Source: Vibrio sonorensis
GTDB taxonomy: Bacteria; Pseudomonadota; Gammaproteobacteria; Enterobacterales; Vibrionaceae
Length of the DNA: 49,677 nucleotides
NCBI RefSeq assembly: GCF_001854765.1
Contig: NZ_LJJE01000109.1
Span: forward strand, 1 to 49,677
Direction of reading: 5' to 3'
Made by a program: the position numbers and the translations under genes. This document shows, piece after piece, positions 17,860 to 27,466 of the stretch. Each line of letters begins with the position of its first letter. Position 1 is the first letter of the stretch. The notes beneath the pieces are model-generated. The model saw only the letters and a program-made list of their open reading frames with translations. It ran no database searches and had not been told where the DNA came from.

Positions 17860-18461
17860 ATTTTCTCCAGTAACTTATTTAATCTCACTTCGATGCGGGA
17901 AGCCTGACTTTTTACATCATCCACCTGATCGCAGAAATGGGCAATTTCCAAAGGTGCTGGCGCTATTTTCCACTCTTCGGTAAGCACTTGGCCTAGATGA
18001 TCTTGGTGACGCTTAGCTTCTTCTTTTACAAAACCGCCAAGGTTACTTGCGCCTTTGACTATCGTGTGAGCGACAACATCACCGGTTAAACGAGAAAGCC
18101 ACTCTTCGATATCGGGCTTGCTGTCAGTCATCAAAGCCGCAAAGCGTTGCGCCAGTTGAATGTCACCCTCTAGCTCTAGCTTATCTTGCTTGATCAAGCG
18201 AGTGATATTGGCTTGCTCTCTTAGTTCTGGGAGTACCGATAAGTTCAGGGAAAGATAACAATCAGGCTTGCCTTCATAATTGGCCAACACATCAACTTGC
18301 TGGCTAAAAATAAAGGTAAGCGTCTTATCTATCTCTTTGATGTGAACCTGTACAGACTGTCCTTTCAAACGCATTAAGCGAGCAAGGAGGTCTGGGTTGT
18401 CTTTAATCAAAGTGTTGAGCGATGTTTCTATCACTGCGGTAACTAATGGTTCAAACGGCAT
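17856..18461 (-). CDS. ubiJ: Ubiquinone biosynthesis accessory factor UbiJ (SCP2 domain)
   Basis: UbiJ is a lipid-binding accessory protein that with UbiK organises the soluble Ubi complex. The 201-residue protein starts with an SCP2-like sterol carrier domain (about residues 15-115, with KPDCYLSLNLSVLPEL) and ends in a coiled-coil-like helix (DDVKSQASRIEVRLNKLLEK). The order ubiE-ubiJ-ubiB is the standard one; its stop overlaps the ubiB start, and it begins 14 bases after ubiE, indicating one operon. Confidence 0.94.
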   Translation of the reverse strand: MPFEPLVTAVIETSLNTLIKDNPDLLARLMRLKGQSVQVHIKEIDKTLTFIFSQQVDVLANYEGKPDCYLSLNLSVLPELREQANITRLIKQDKLELEGDIQLAQRFAALMTDSKPDIEEWLSRLTGDVVAHTIVKGASNLGGFVKEEAKRHQDHLGQVLTEEWKIAPAPLEIAHFCDQVDDVKSQASRIEVRLNKLLEKI

Positions 18462-18475
18462 AGTTTTCCCTAAGG

Positions 18476-19258
18476 CTAAAACTTGTAACCGCGGTGAAGT
18501 GCAACAATGCCGCCGGTCAAATTATAGTATTTGGTCTGCTCAAATCCCGCCTCTTGCATCATGCCTTCCAATGTATCTTGGTCTGGATGCATGCGAATGG
18601 ACTCTGCCAAGTAACGATAGCTGTCTCCATCATTTACTACTAGTTCACCAATCTTAGGTAATAAGTGGAATGAGTAAGCATCGTAGATCTTTGATAGGGG
18701 AGCGAGTAGCGGTTTTGAAAACTCTAGAACCAATAGACGACCACCTGGCTTTAGTACTCGGAACATTGAGCGCAGCGCTTTGTCTTTATCGGTCACATTG
18801 CGCAGACAGAAACTAATGGTGATCACATCAAAATGGTCGTCGGGAAATGGCAGTTCTTCTGCGTTTGCTTGTACGTAGTGAACATTGCCAACAATTCCAG
18901 AATCGCGCAGTTTATCTCGCCCAACATTCAGCATTGAGTTGTTAATATCCGCGAGAACCACTTCACCTTTGTCACCAACTATACGTGAGAACTTAGCGGC
19001 GAGGTCGCCGGTACCACCGCCAAGGTCGAGAACCTTTTGCCCCGGGCGAGCACCACTGCAATCTATGGTGAATCGTTTCCACAAGCGATGAATACCACCA
19101 GATAGTAGGTCATTCATAATGTCGTATTTGGTAGCAACCGAATGGAATACTTCTGCTACCTTTTCTGCTTTTTGGTCGGTCGACACCGTACTAAACCCAA
19201 AGTGAGTGGTTTCCGATGATTCTACTTCTGTAGTCGATTGCACGCTGATATCCGTCAT
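18476..19258 (-). CDS. ubiE: Ubiquinone/menaquinone C-methyltransferase UbiE
   Basis: UbiE methylates the quinone ring carbon in ubiquinone and menaquinone synthesis with SAM. The core motif VLDLGGGTGDLAAKF, the downstream ADINNSML and the ending VALHRGYKF match the family closely. I chose the ATG at 19258 (260 residues), preceded by GAGGA, and not the in-frame upstream start at 19288, which lacks a binding site. The N-terminal 15 residues before ETTHFGF are longer than in E. coli. It leads the ubiE-ubiJ-ubiB operon. Confidence 0.95.
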   Translation of the reverse strand: MTDISVQSTTEVESSETTHFGFSTVSTDQKAEKVAEVFHSVATKYDIMNDLLSGGIHRLWKRFTIDCSGARPGQKVLDLGGGTGDLAAKFSRIVGDKGEVVLADINNSMLNVGRDKLRDSGIVGNVHYVQANAEELPFPDDHFDVITISFCLRNVTDKDKALRSMFRVLKPGGRLLVLEFSKPLLAPLSKIYDAYSFHLLPKIGELVVNDGDSYRYLAESIRMHPDQDTLEGMMQEAGFEQTKYYNLTGGIVALHRGYKF

Positions 19259-19359
19259 TCTGTTTCCTCTTGGACAACGCTGGCACAAGGGCTGAGGCCG
19301 ATATCGGTTTCACTCAACTCCATTGTATTTATTGATTGCAATATGTGCTCCGCGGGCGA

Positions 19360-20892
19360 TTAGTTTACTTTATCCTCACCTAGATGTCTTTCTACTAACG
19401 AAGCATTTTCTGAGAAAGCGTCATTTAGTGCTATTTCAGTCAGTTCCGGGGAAATTGGACGCTTTACTTCGACTCCGAGCTGTTTAAAGCTCTCCGCTTG
19501 GCGAATGAGGTTGCCTCTCCCAGTAGCAAGCTTATTCATCGCCCCTTGATAATTCTGGTTAGCCTTATCTAAGGCCGCCCCTACTCCTTGCATATCATCA
19601 ACAAACAATCTCAGTTTGTCGTAAAGCTTGCTGGCTCGATCCGCTATGATCTGAGCATTTTGATTTTGTCGGTCATTTCGCCAAAGGTTATCTATCGTTC
19701 TAAGCGCCACCAGCAACGTTGTGGGACTCACTAGAATTATATTTTGCTCTAATGCCTCTTTAACCAATGACGGATCGGCTTGAATTGCCAACTGAAAAGC
19801 GGGTTCTACGGGAATAAACATCAATACGTAATCGAGCGACTGGATCCCTTTAAGCTGCTGATAATCCTTTTGGCTAAGACCTTTAATATGACTTTTCACT
19901 GAAAGTAAATGCTCACTCAGTGCCGTAGCTTTTTCTTGCTCTGTCTCAGCGTTAAAGTATTTTTCATAGGCCACTAAGGTCATTTTTGAATCGACGACCA
20001 CTTGTTTATCGTTGGGAAGGTGTACGACAACATCTGGTTGAAAGCGTTTGCCGGCCTCATTTTGAAGGCTTACTTGTGTATGGTATTCATGCCCCTCTCT
20101 TAAACCGGACTCAGCAAGCACTCTGGCCAGAACTACCTCTCCCCAGTTGCCTTGCTGCTTATTATCTCCCTTTAATGCTTGTGTCAGGCTTAATGCTTCT
20201 TTTGCCATCTGTTCATTCAAGCGCTGAAGGTTTTTCAGCTCGTGAACTAAGGTATGACGCTCTTTAGCTTCAACGCTAAAGCTATCATTGACCTGCTTTT
20301 TAAAGCCTTCTAACTGATCTTTAAGAGGGTTCAGCAAACCTTCTAAGCTTTGCTTGTTTTGCTGATCTACCTTGGCCGTTTTAGCTTCAAATAGCTGGTT
20401 GGCCAAGTATTCAAACTGTTCTTTCAACCGCTGCTCGGCATTTTCCAACAAGGCGAGTTTGTCTTCACTAGCTCGGTTCTCTTCACTATGCCTAGCTTCT
20501 TGTTCTCGGATCTGTGCTTCCAATTGAGATTTGCTTTCCCTCAAAGCATTGAGTTCGTCTAAATACTGTTGCCTTTCTTGTTTAATCGCCTCGAAATAAC
20601 GCAGCTTTTCCATGACTGCCATAAGCTTGCCGTGCGCTTGTTTCAACTCATACGCCGCTTTGTCTTTGTCTTGATCTAGCTGCTCCAGCTCAGACTCGGC
20701 TTCGTCGAGTTGTCGCTTCATTTGGTTTATTTGCGTGTCACTCAGTTGGGTTTGAGCCGCAGCCTGCTGCTCAGCCAACTGTCTATGCAAGCTCAGTTTT
20801 TGCTTGGCCCATAGCGAAGTTGCTATAACACCCGTACCCAAACCCGCAAACGCGATAATTAAATAGGATTGGTGTTCCAAAATCCACTGCAT
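19360..20892 (-). CDS. rmuC: DNA recombination protein RmuC
   Basis: RmuC limits inversions at short inverted repeats in E. coli and has a PD-(D/E)XK nuclease-like domain. The 510-residue protein has an N-terminal membrane helix (about residues 10-28), a long coiled coil rich in Glu, Gln and Lys (about 35-215), and the conserved core with GNWGEVVLARVLAESGLREG, FQPDVVVHLPNDKQVVVDSK and YVLMFIPVEPAF. The candidate nuclease residues D and the VDSK lysine are present. It lies just upstream of ubiE, a common order. Confidence 0.94.
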   Translation of the reverse strand: MQWILEHQSYLIIAFAGLGTGVIATSLWAKQKLSLHRQLAEQQAAAQTQLSDTQINQMKRQLDEAESELEQLDQDKDKAAYELKQAHGKLMAVMEKLRYFEAIKQERQQYLDELNALRESKSQLEAQIREQEARHSEENRASEDKLALLENAEQRLKEQFEYLANQLFEAKTAKVDQQNKQSLEGLLNPLKDQLEGFKKQVNDSFSVEAKERHTLVHELKNLQRLNEQMAKEALSLTQALKGDNKQQGNWGEVVLARVLAESGLREGHEYHTQVSLQNEAGKRFQPDVVVHLPNDKQVVVDSKMTLVAYEKYFNAETEQEKATALSEHLLSVKSHIKGLSQKDYQQLKGIQSLDYVLMFIPVEPAFQLAIQADPSLVKEALEQNIILVSPTTLLVALRTIDNLWRNDRQNQNAQIIADRASKLYDKLRLFVDDMQGVGAALDKANQNYQGAMNKLATGRGNLIRQAESFKQLGVEVKRPISPELTEIALNDAFSENASLVERHLGEDKVN

Positions 20893-21061
20893 AATCTCAG
20901 CCTAAACTCGAAAGAAATGATAGATTTATGGTATTTACATACTGGATAAATGTCCAGTCCATAAAGACACTCTAGCGCCGTAAAATTATCAGCTTGATGA
21001 TTTCTTACACATGGTTTACGTTTGACAGCCTAGTTGTGCAATGTGATGGATAGGTAAAATA

Positions 21062-21957
21062 ATGAATGAACGTCGAGCGTTAGGATTTGCTGTCAGCGCT
21101 GTACTTCTGTGGTCCACCGTTGCGACAGCATTCAAGTTAACCTTAGCTGAGTTTACTCCGATCCAAATGCTCACCGTTGCCAGCATCGTTTCCACACTGG
21201 CTTTGATTGCGATCTGCTATTACCAAGGAAAGTTAGCCACGATTCTTCCTACCTTGACGGCCAATCCTTGGTATTTCTTTCTATTAGGTCTGATTAATCC
21301 ATTTGCCTATTACGTTATTTTGTTTAAAGCTTATGACCTGCTTCCCGCCTCACAAGCTCAAGCCATTAATTACAGTTGGGCCATCACCTTAACTATGATG
21401 GCTGCCGTATTTCTCGGACAAAAAATCCGTAAGCAAGACTGGCTAGCCTGTACGTTGAGCTACTTTGGTGTCATTGTCATCGCTACCAGAGGGAACTTGC
21501 TCGCGCTAGAATTTGAAAGCCCCTTAGGCGTTGGGCTTGCGTTGCTTTCTACGCTACTTTGGGCGGGGTACTGGATACTGAACACCAAGAGTAAGGCCGA
21601 TCCTGTTGTAGGCGTGCTATTAGGTTTCTTGATTGCTACACCGTTTGCAATAGCACTTTGTGTAATTGAAGGGGCATCATGCAAGACATCACTGTAAAAG
21701 GTTGGCTTGCCGTCACCTATGTTGGCTTATTTGAGATGGGTGTGACTTTCGTACTTTGGCTAACCGCGTTAAAGCTAACCAACAACACCGCTCGTGTGAG
21801 CAACTTGATCTTTGCTTCTCCGTTTATCTCTCTCATTCTGCTTGCCAACATCATTGGTGAAGCAATACACCCATCAACACTGATTGGGTTGGTACTGATT
21901 ATCGCTGGCTTAGCCATTCAACAAATCCAAATTGGCAAAAAAGTACCGTCGACTTAA
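21062..21957 (+). pseudogene. EamA/DMT-family transporter, one apparent one-base deletion
   Basis: An inner-membrane transporter of the drug/metabolite (RhaT/EamA) type with two repeated EamA domains, about ten membrane helices in total; the substrate is unknown. The frame breaks near 21680, after CVIEGAS. Restoring one base (for example a T) gives SLQDITVKGWLAVTYVG and a 298-residue protein, the normal family length. The second half contains the usual AVTYVGLFEMGVTFVLWL. Its end overlaps the convergent HDOD gene by four bases, so there is no spacer terminator. Confidence 0.86.
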
Positions 21958-22778
21958 AACAGTTGATACGCCAGTTCACTGCCCTGCCCACGAACCCCAT
22001 CGACCTTTGAAACAATGGTACTTGGAACTCGTATCGCTTTTGCTGCCGGATGGGATTCAATAAAGGCAGCCTTCTCTTCACTACCCAGCATGTAGTCCCA
22101 CCTTTGATGGACATCCCTTGCTAGAAATAGTACGCAAGCAAGCTTTTTAGACTCAACTGCTTTTCCGGGATGGTTGATATTGGCAATGGCATCGATCATC
22201 TCGGAAGGAAATTTCCAAGACTCTGCCAGCACGGCTCCTAACTGCTGAGAGTCAGTCGATAAGACATCTCGTTGCACTTTTACTGGATCTTCTCCCTCTT
22301 CGACTCTTCTCGCAATCAGCAGTGCTTTATCTGGTACTAGAGAGTGAATCATCAACTCCCCAATATTGTGTAACACACCTGTTGTGAAAGTTTCGTTGGG
22401 ATCGAGTTTAACTTCCTTTGCTATCAAACTGGCAATGGTGGCGATTTCAAAGGTGTTCGCCCAGTAATCTTTGACGTTTAATGTCTGAAGCCGAGGAAAG
22501 GACGTGGCAAGAATGGAGGACGAAACCAGCGTTCTAATGGCCCCTGCACCAACGCGAATTATGGCGTCATTAATATTGGACACCCCTTTTACACCACCGA
22601 ACTGAGCCGAATTTGCCATCCTCAGCACCCTGGCAGAAAGCACCTGATCCATAGACATTTTTTTTGCCAGCTCACTAAAATCTATGGTTTCTCTGTTGAC
22701 CATTTCGAGAAGCTCTTGCAGAACACTTTCTATTCGGGGAAGTTCATTAATGCGGGAAATCAGGGACTCATGACTCAT
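21954..22778 (-). CDS. HDOD-domain protein
   Basis: A 274-residue protein made mainly of one HDOD domain, a degenerate HD-like fold used in bacterial signalling. The typical start INELPRIESVLQELLEMVN, then SARVLRMANSAQFGG, and the central GVLHNIGELMIHSL, where a true phosphohydrolase HD pair is weak, are visible. Function is unknown. I chose the ATG at 22778 because GGAG lies seven bases upstream; an in-frame ATG at 22808 also exists but has no comparable site. Confidence 0.85.
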   Translation of the reverse strand: MSHESLISRINELPRIESVLQELLEMVNRETIDFSELAKKMSMDQVLSARVLRMANSAQFGGVKGVSNINDAIIRVGAGAIRTLVSSSILATSFPRLQTLNVKDYWANTFEIATIASLIAKEVKLDPNETFTTGVLHNIGELMIHSLVPDKALLIARRVEEGEDPVKVQRDVLSTDSQQLGAVLAESWKFPSEMIDAIANINHPGKAVESKKLACVLFLARDVHQRWDYMLGSEEKAAFIESHPAAKAIRVPSTIVSKVDGVRGQGSELAYQLF

Positions 22779-23062
22779 ACCACTACTCCAATCTACCTTT
22801 GCTCTCATTTAATATAGGACAGATTCAATGGGAAGGAGCAGGCAAACAAGCGCTATTTTTTTATCGCTCAATCGCGTCAATTGGGCTTTCTCTCTCTAGA
22901 TTTCCTTATTTTTTATTCACCTAGCGATAAAACAGCAAAGTATTGGTGATGGGCTTTAATATGCGTTCACTCACATAAGCCATTACTTACAATATGGTTA
23001 CTCTTTGAAACTTTTCATAGCTATCAAACGGTTAATATTAGAGGCTGAAAAGGAGTACTAAG

Positions 23063-24445
23063 ATGAAATGCTTAAACAAATTTTTGATTTTTGCCGCATG
23101 GCCTATCTCTTGTTTTACCCAAGCCAATGCCCTACTAACCGAAGATAAAATCGAACAAGTTGATCACTACATCCAAAGTTACACCGACCTTAATTATTTT
23201 AGTGGCTCAGTATTAGTCGCTGAAAAAGGCAAGGTATTATTAAGCCGAGGGTATGGTTACGCCAACCTAGAGCTAGATATAAAAAACGGTGATCACACTG
23301 TTTTCCGCCTAGCATCATTGACCAAACAATTCACTGCCATGGCGATAATGCAGCTACAAGCCGAGCAAAAATTGCACGTTGACGACACAATAGATAAATT
23401 CTTACCCGATTACCCCAACGCAAATAAAATCACCATCCACCAGCTTTTAAATCATACCTCTGGTATTCCTGATTACCTCAGAAACCCAAGCTTAGCCAAC
23501 TACCTATCGACCGTTCATATACCGGTGTCTATCGACGAAAAAATCAGTCGGTTTAAAGATATGCCGCTGTTCTTTGAACCCGGTGAAGGTTTTTCTTACA
23601 GTAACTCTGGTTATGTTTTATTGGGGAAAATCATCGAAGTTGTTACTGGTGAGGCTTATGAACAAGTATTGCAAAAAAATATTTTTGATAAGCTCGATAT
23701 GCAACAGACAGGTAGAGATTCGTTTAACAAGATCATCAAACACCGAGCCGATGGCTACCTTGCCACACCTGAAGGCTTAATCAATGATGACTATATCCAC
23801 CCCTCAAGTTTTTACTCAGACGGCTCTTTAGTATCGACCATCACAGATCTCTACAAATGGGATCGAGCTGTCAAAGACAGCGTGTTAATTCCTAAGGAAC
23901 TAACAGAAAAAATGCAGACTCCTGCGGATAAAAACAATGCTTATGGGTTGTTTTTATTCCCAGCTTACGACAAAACCATGATTGCGCATGACGGTATGGT
24001 CAATGGCTTTCAAACGTATATGACGCGAGTGGTTGAAGACGATGTCACTATCATTATTCTGAGTAACGTATTTGGCGGAAGTTCTGGTGTGATCAGCCTA
24101 GGTATCGAAAAGCTCATTTATGACCAGCCTGTTACCATTCCCACCGAGCGCAAAGAGCAAGCAGCCACTCAAGAGCAACTGCAGGCTTACATAGGAAAGT
24201 ACAATGTGTTTCCCAACTATGATGTCGAGGTCAAGTTGGACGGTGAACGCTTAAAAATGGAATTTCCCAAGGACGTCATTCCAGTAATGGAGAATAGCCA
24301 CCTGCACTACGAGGGTGAAGAGCGCTTCTTCTTTAAACATATCGATGACTACTTCACCTTTGTGAAAGATGAAAAGGGAGACGTCACCGAGCTGATTTGG
24401 AATGCTTCAGCAACTAGGGCATTACCAGCAAAGAAAATACTTTAA
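23063..24445 (+). CDS. Secreted serine hydrolase of the beta-lactamase/class C family
   Basis: A 460-residue protein with an N-terminal signal peptide (about residues 1-23, ending QANA) and a penicillin-binding-protein-like serine hydrolase domain. The catalytic motifs are S85-L-T-K88 (SxxK) and Y179-S-N181 (YxN). A late HDGMVNGF stands in place of the third KTG-like motif. A separate C-terminal domain (about 370-460) of the lipocalin-like type follows. Possible roles include esterase, D-alanyl peptidase or beta-lactamase; the sequence cannot decide. It is transcribed alone; AAGGAG is well placed before the ATG. Confidence 0.85.
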   Translation: MKCLNKFLIFAAWPISCFTQANALLTEDKIEQVDHYIQSYTDLNYFSGSVLVAEKGKVLLSRGYGYANLELDIKNGDHTVFRLASLTKQFTAMAIMQLQAEQKLHVDDTIDKFLPDYPNANKITIHQLLNHTSGIPDYLRNPSLANYLSTVHIPVSIDEKISRFKDMPLFFEPGEGFSYSNSGYVLLGKIIEVVTGEAYEQVLQKNIFDKLDMQQTGRDSFNKIIKHRADGYLATPEGLINDDYIHPSSFYSDGSLVSTITDLYKWDRAVKDSVLIPKELTEKMQTPADKNNAYGLFLFPAYDKTMIAHDGMVNGFQTYMTRVVEDDVTIIILSNVFGGSSGVISLGIEKLIYDQPVTIPTERKEQAATQEQLQAYIGKYNVFPNYDVEVKLDGERLKMEFPKDVIPVMENSHLHYEGEERFFFKHIDDYFTFVKDEKGDVTELIWNASATRALPAKKIL

Positions 24446-24561
24446 CTATCGACTTGGCGACACTTGGTTAGTGTCGCCTGTTCTCACGTTCAAAACCGAG
24501 TTGTTCAAACGTTTTCAGTAAAAACCATAAAGAGTTTAACAGAGGAGAAAAGTGAGTATAG

Positions 24562-25749
24562 CTACACCCATTGACCAGCCACGTAACCAGAACTCCAAGC
24601 CCATTGGAAGTTATAGCCGCCTAGCCAACCTGTTACATCCATTACCTCTCCCACAAAGTACAGCCCTGATACGGTTTTGCACTCCATAGTTTTAGATGAC
24701 AAGGTATCGGTGTCGACGCCACCCAGCGTAACCTCAGCCGTTCGGTATCCTTCGGTTCCGTTTGGCAACACTTGCCAGTTTTCCAAATTTTCTTCGACTT
24801 GTTTAAGCTCTTTCGGTGTCAGCTGTTTTAACGGCTTATCGACTATAAGTTTGCGCTCTATGAGCACTTCTATCAAACGCTTTGGCAGTACTTTACTCAG
24901 TGTATTCTTCAAAGTCTGATTGGGGTGTTTTTCTAACGACCTTTCCAGCAAGGTCTGAATGTCAGTTTCAGGGACCAAGTTCACCGACACTGTTTGTCCC
25001 GCTTTCCAGTAGGAAGAAACTTGCAAAACCGAAGGACCTGATAGACCTCGGTGAGTAAACAGCAATGCTTCTTTAAAACTTGTGCCATCTTGCGTGGTAA
25101 TTTCAGCGGGAACAGCGATACCCGAGAGTTCAGCAAAATCTTTTTTGTCTTCTGAGTGAAGGGTAAAGGGAACCAAACCCGCCGTGGTTGTGATTACAGG
25201 CAGGCCAAACTGTTCTGCAACCTTGTAGCCAAACGGTGTCGCACCTAGCTTAGGCATGGATAACCCCCCCGTTGCCACCACTAAGGATTCGCACTCGATG
25301 TCAGTGGTATTGGCCATCAAAGTAAAGCCGCTGTCTGTCTTCTCGATAATGTGAATATCTTGCTGATAGCGCTGAGTGATGTTTTTTTGGTCGCACTCAG
25401 ATAGCAGCATATTGACGATATCTTTTGCCGAATCTAAGCAGAATAACTGTCCGTGACTGCGCTCTTCAAACTCAATCTGATACTTACTGACTAAGGCGAT
25501 AAAGTCCCAGTTTGTGTATTGAGACAGTGCCGACTTAACGAAATGGGGGTTTTGGCAAAGATAGTTATGCGCGGAAACATCGTAGTTAGTAAAATTGCAG
25601 CGGCCGCCTCCCGAAATCAGGATTTTTCTACCGGGCTTTTTGGCGTGATCGAGTACGAGGACTTTCCGGTTTCTGCGTCCAGCCTCTGCTGCACACATTA
25701 AGCCAGCAGCACCCGCACCTATAATCACTACATCAAATTTTTCTTTCAT
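24562..25749 (-). CDS. HI0933-family (YhiN/BaiN-like) flavoprotein
   Basis: A 395-residue FAD-dependent oxidoreductase. The dinucleotide motif VVIIGAGAAGLMCAAEAGRR opens the protein, ILISGGGRCNFTN follows, as does the late SGLYFVGEVMDVTGWLGGYN motif, both diagnostic of the HI0933 family. The reaction is not known for this group. I prefer the ATG at 25749; a GTG at 25758 in frame is possible. A terminator of the uspB gene lies directly upstream. Confidence 0.88.
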   Translation of the reverse strand: MKEKFDVVIIGAGAAGLMCAAEAGRRNRKVLVLDHAKKPGRKILISGGGRCNFTNYDVSAHNYLCQNPHFVKSALSQYTNWDFIALVSKYQIEFEERSHGQLFCLDSAKDIVNMLLSECDQKNITQRYQQDIHIIEKTDSGFTLMANTTDIECESLVVATGGLSMPKLGATPFGYKVAEQFGLPVITTTAGLVPFTLHSEDKKDFAELSGIAVPAEITTQDGTSFKEALLFTHRGLSGPSVLQVSSYWKAGQTVSVNLVPETDIQTLLERSLEKHPNQTLKNTLSKVLPKRLIEVLIERKLIVDKPLKQLTPKELKQVEENLENWQVLPNGTEGYRTAEVTLGGVDTDTLSSKTMECKTVSGLYFVGEVMDVTGWLGGYNFQWAWSSGYVAGQWV

Positions 25750-25775
25750 GACGACCACTAACTAATGCAATAAAA

Positions 25776-25799
25776 AAGGATGTGCCGATGCACATCCTT
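25776..25799 (-). terminator. Terminator of uspB
   Basis: AAGGATGTGC pairs with GCACATCCTT around CGAT. The A-run to the left (25772-25777) is a T-run on the minus strand. Confidence 0.85.
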
Positions 25800-25843
25800 A
25801 CCTAACAGGTCGACATTTTACCGACTATTGCCGCTAAAGCCAA

Positions 25844-26167
25844 TCAGAGGATGATGGCTGCAAACAAGGTAACACCAAGCAGCGAAGTGCACAGAATAAA
25901 GAGCTCTCTGACTCGATCGCATTTCCCCGTAAACACTGGGTCGTGGTGGTGATGATACTCTTTGCTTTTCAGATAGTAATACAATCTAACTTGTTTGGTG
26001 ACATTGCCGTGGGTGGTAAAGAAACCGCCGCCGTCGACTTGTTGATAAAGCAACGGATGTGCTTCTCGCATGATGTGTATCAGAGAACGAAGTGCCGTTA
26101 AATAACGTAGCATATTGACGCCAGTTACCAGCATTAGCACAAAAAGAATGGTGTCTGCATTGATCAT
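25844..26167 (-). CDS. uspB: Universal stress protein B
   Basis: UspB is a small inner-membrane protein induced in stationary phase and important for ethanol tolerance in E. coli. The 107-residue protein has two membrane helices (about residues 4-22 and 88-106) around a soluble part with HPLLYQQVDGGGFF and KQVRLYYYLKSKEYHHHHDP, matching the family. The neighbouring ftnA and uspA genes fit the uspA-uspB arrangement known in enterobacteria, where both are stress regulated. Confidence 0.93.
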   Translation of the reverse strand: MINADTILFVLMLVTGVNMLRYLTALRSLIHIMREAHPLLYQQVDGGGFFTTHGNVTKQVRLYYYLKSKEYHHHHDPVFTGKCDRVRELFILCTSLLGVTLFAAIIL

Positions 26168-26235
26168 CTTTTCCTCCCTACATCTTCCAACATGCCCGAA
26201 AGAAAAGACGATCGATGAAGTCTTGTGGCTAAAAA

Positions 26236-26763
26236 TTATTCAGCCGGGGCATCCATGATAGAAGATGAACCTTCTTTTGCCATTACTGCTAGGTCCTTGT
26301 CGATAAAGAATAGTGCTTTACCATCTTCACCAACCAACTCTAGCTTGTCCAAAATCCCTTTAAATAACTTCTCTTCTTCGTGCTGTTCTGCCACGTACCA
26401 CTGCAAGAAGTTGAACGTTGAGTAATCTTGTGAAGTGAAGGCTACATGAGCCAGCTTGTTGATCTTTTCCGTGATCATCTGCTCGTGCTCATAGGTTTCG
26501 CGAAATACGTGACCTAAGCTTTCATACTGGTGCTGCGGAGCATCAATCGCACCCAAAATAGGCATTGCTCCTGTCTCGCTCACATAAGTGAATAGGCGTT
26601 GCATATGTTCCATTTCTTCCACTGCGTGAGCTCTTAAAAACTCGGCTGCACCGTCGAAACCTTTATCTTCACACCAAGCACTCATTTGTAAGTATAGATT
26701 GGATGAGAAGAATTCGAGATTAATTTGCTCATTCAGTTGGTCGATCATCGCTTGAGACAACAT
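26236..26763 (-). CDS. ftnA: Non-heme ferritin
   Basis: FtnA forms a 24-subunit shell that oxidises and stores iron. The 175-residue protein has the ferroxidase ligands in order: the Glu of NEQINLEFFSSNLYL, EEMEHMQR (with ExxH), the later Glu of YEHEQM and the Gln in YVAEQHEEE. This is the heme-free bacterial type. A ribosome binding site AGGAG precedes the ATG. It sits between uspB and uspA. RyhB, Fur and heme genes in the same window make iron balance a theme of this region. Confidence 0.95.
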   Translation of the reverse strand: MLSQAMIDQLNEQINLEFFSSNLYLQMSAWCEDKGFDGAAEFLRAHAVEEMEHMQRLFTYVSETGAMPILGAIDAPQHQYESLGHVFRETYEHEQMITEKINKLAHVAFTSQDYSTFNFLQWYVAEQHEEEKLFKGILDKLELVGEDGKALFFIDKDLAVMAKEGSSSIMDAPAE

Positions 26764-26919
26764 TTACTACTCCTAATTATTGTATGTATTTGAATCTACT
26801 GTATCCGTTTAGACACCATAACACTTTGTACTCTGGATGTGGATATGGGATCACAACAACATAAAAACTCTGTGGGCAGTGCTAACCTTTAAGTAGCCCG
26901 TTAAAAAGGAGATAGCATT

Positions 26920-27345
26920 ATGAGTTATCAACATATTCTGGTGGCGGTTGATTTGTCTGAAGACAGTAAGCAATTGGTCGATAAAGCCGTTGCTTTAGCC
27001 AAACCGCTTGGTGCGGAAGTCTCTTTCATTCATATCGATATTAACTACGCAGAACTCTATACAGGCTTAATCGATATTAATCTTGCAGAGACCCAACATC
27101 AGGCTCTCGAATCTTCTCAACGTCAGTTGCAAAGCTACGCCGAACACGCCAACTACCCGATTAAGCACACCTTAGTTGGCGCGGGTGATTTGAGTAGTGA
27201 ACTCTGTGAAACCATTGCTGAGTACAATATCGACATGGTGGTTTGTGGTCATCATCAGGATTTTTGGAGCAAGTTGCTTTCTTCGACTCGTCAGTTAATT
27301 AACTGCTCACCGGTCGACATGCTCGTTGTTCCTTTGGCGGATTAG
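26920..27345 (+). CDS. uspA: Universal stress protein A
   Basis: UspA is a cytoplasmic stress protein of the Usp fold. The 141-residue protein starts YQHILVAVDLSEDS and ends with CSPVDMLVVPL as in the E. coli UspA. The glycine motif of ATP-binding Usp proteins (GxxGxGx9GS) is absent here, in favour of GHHQDFWSKLLSSTRQLI, the UspA type. AAGGAGA precedes the ATG. It is divergent from ftnA with about 155 bases between, the likely place for both promoters. Confidence 0.94.
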   Translation: MSYQHILVAVDLSEDSKQLVDKAVALAKPLGAEVSFIHIDINYAELYTGLIDINLAETQHQALESSQRQLQSYAEHANYPIKHTLVGAGDLSSELCETIAEYNIDMVVCGHHQDFWSKLLSSTRQLINCSPVDMLVVPLAD

Positions 27346-27466
27346 GGAAGAGCTCAACAGAGAAACAGTGCCTTTAGATGGTGCTGCTTCTTTGCGTCTG
27401 TCGAAAGTGAAAGGTGAACCGCCCTACTTTTATCTTTCGACTCGCTTATCCACGAACCAAGAATAA

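Noticed and set aside
26834..26855. Possible CRP site upstream of uspA (TGTGG...TCACA)
   Set aside because: The half-sites are eight bases apart where six are required.
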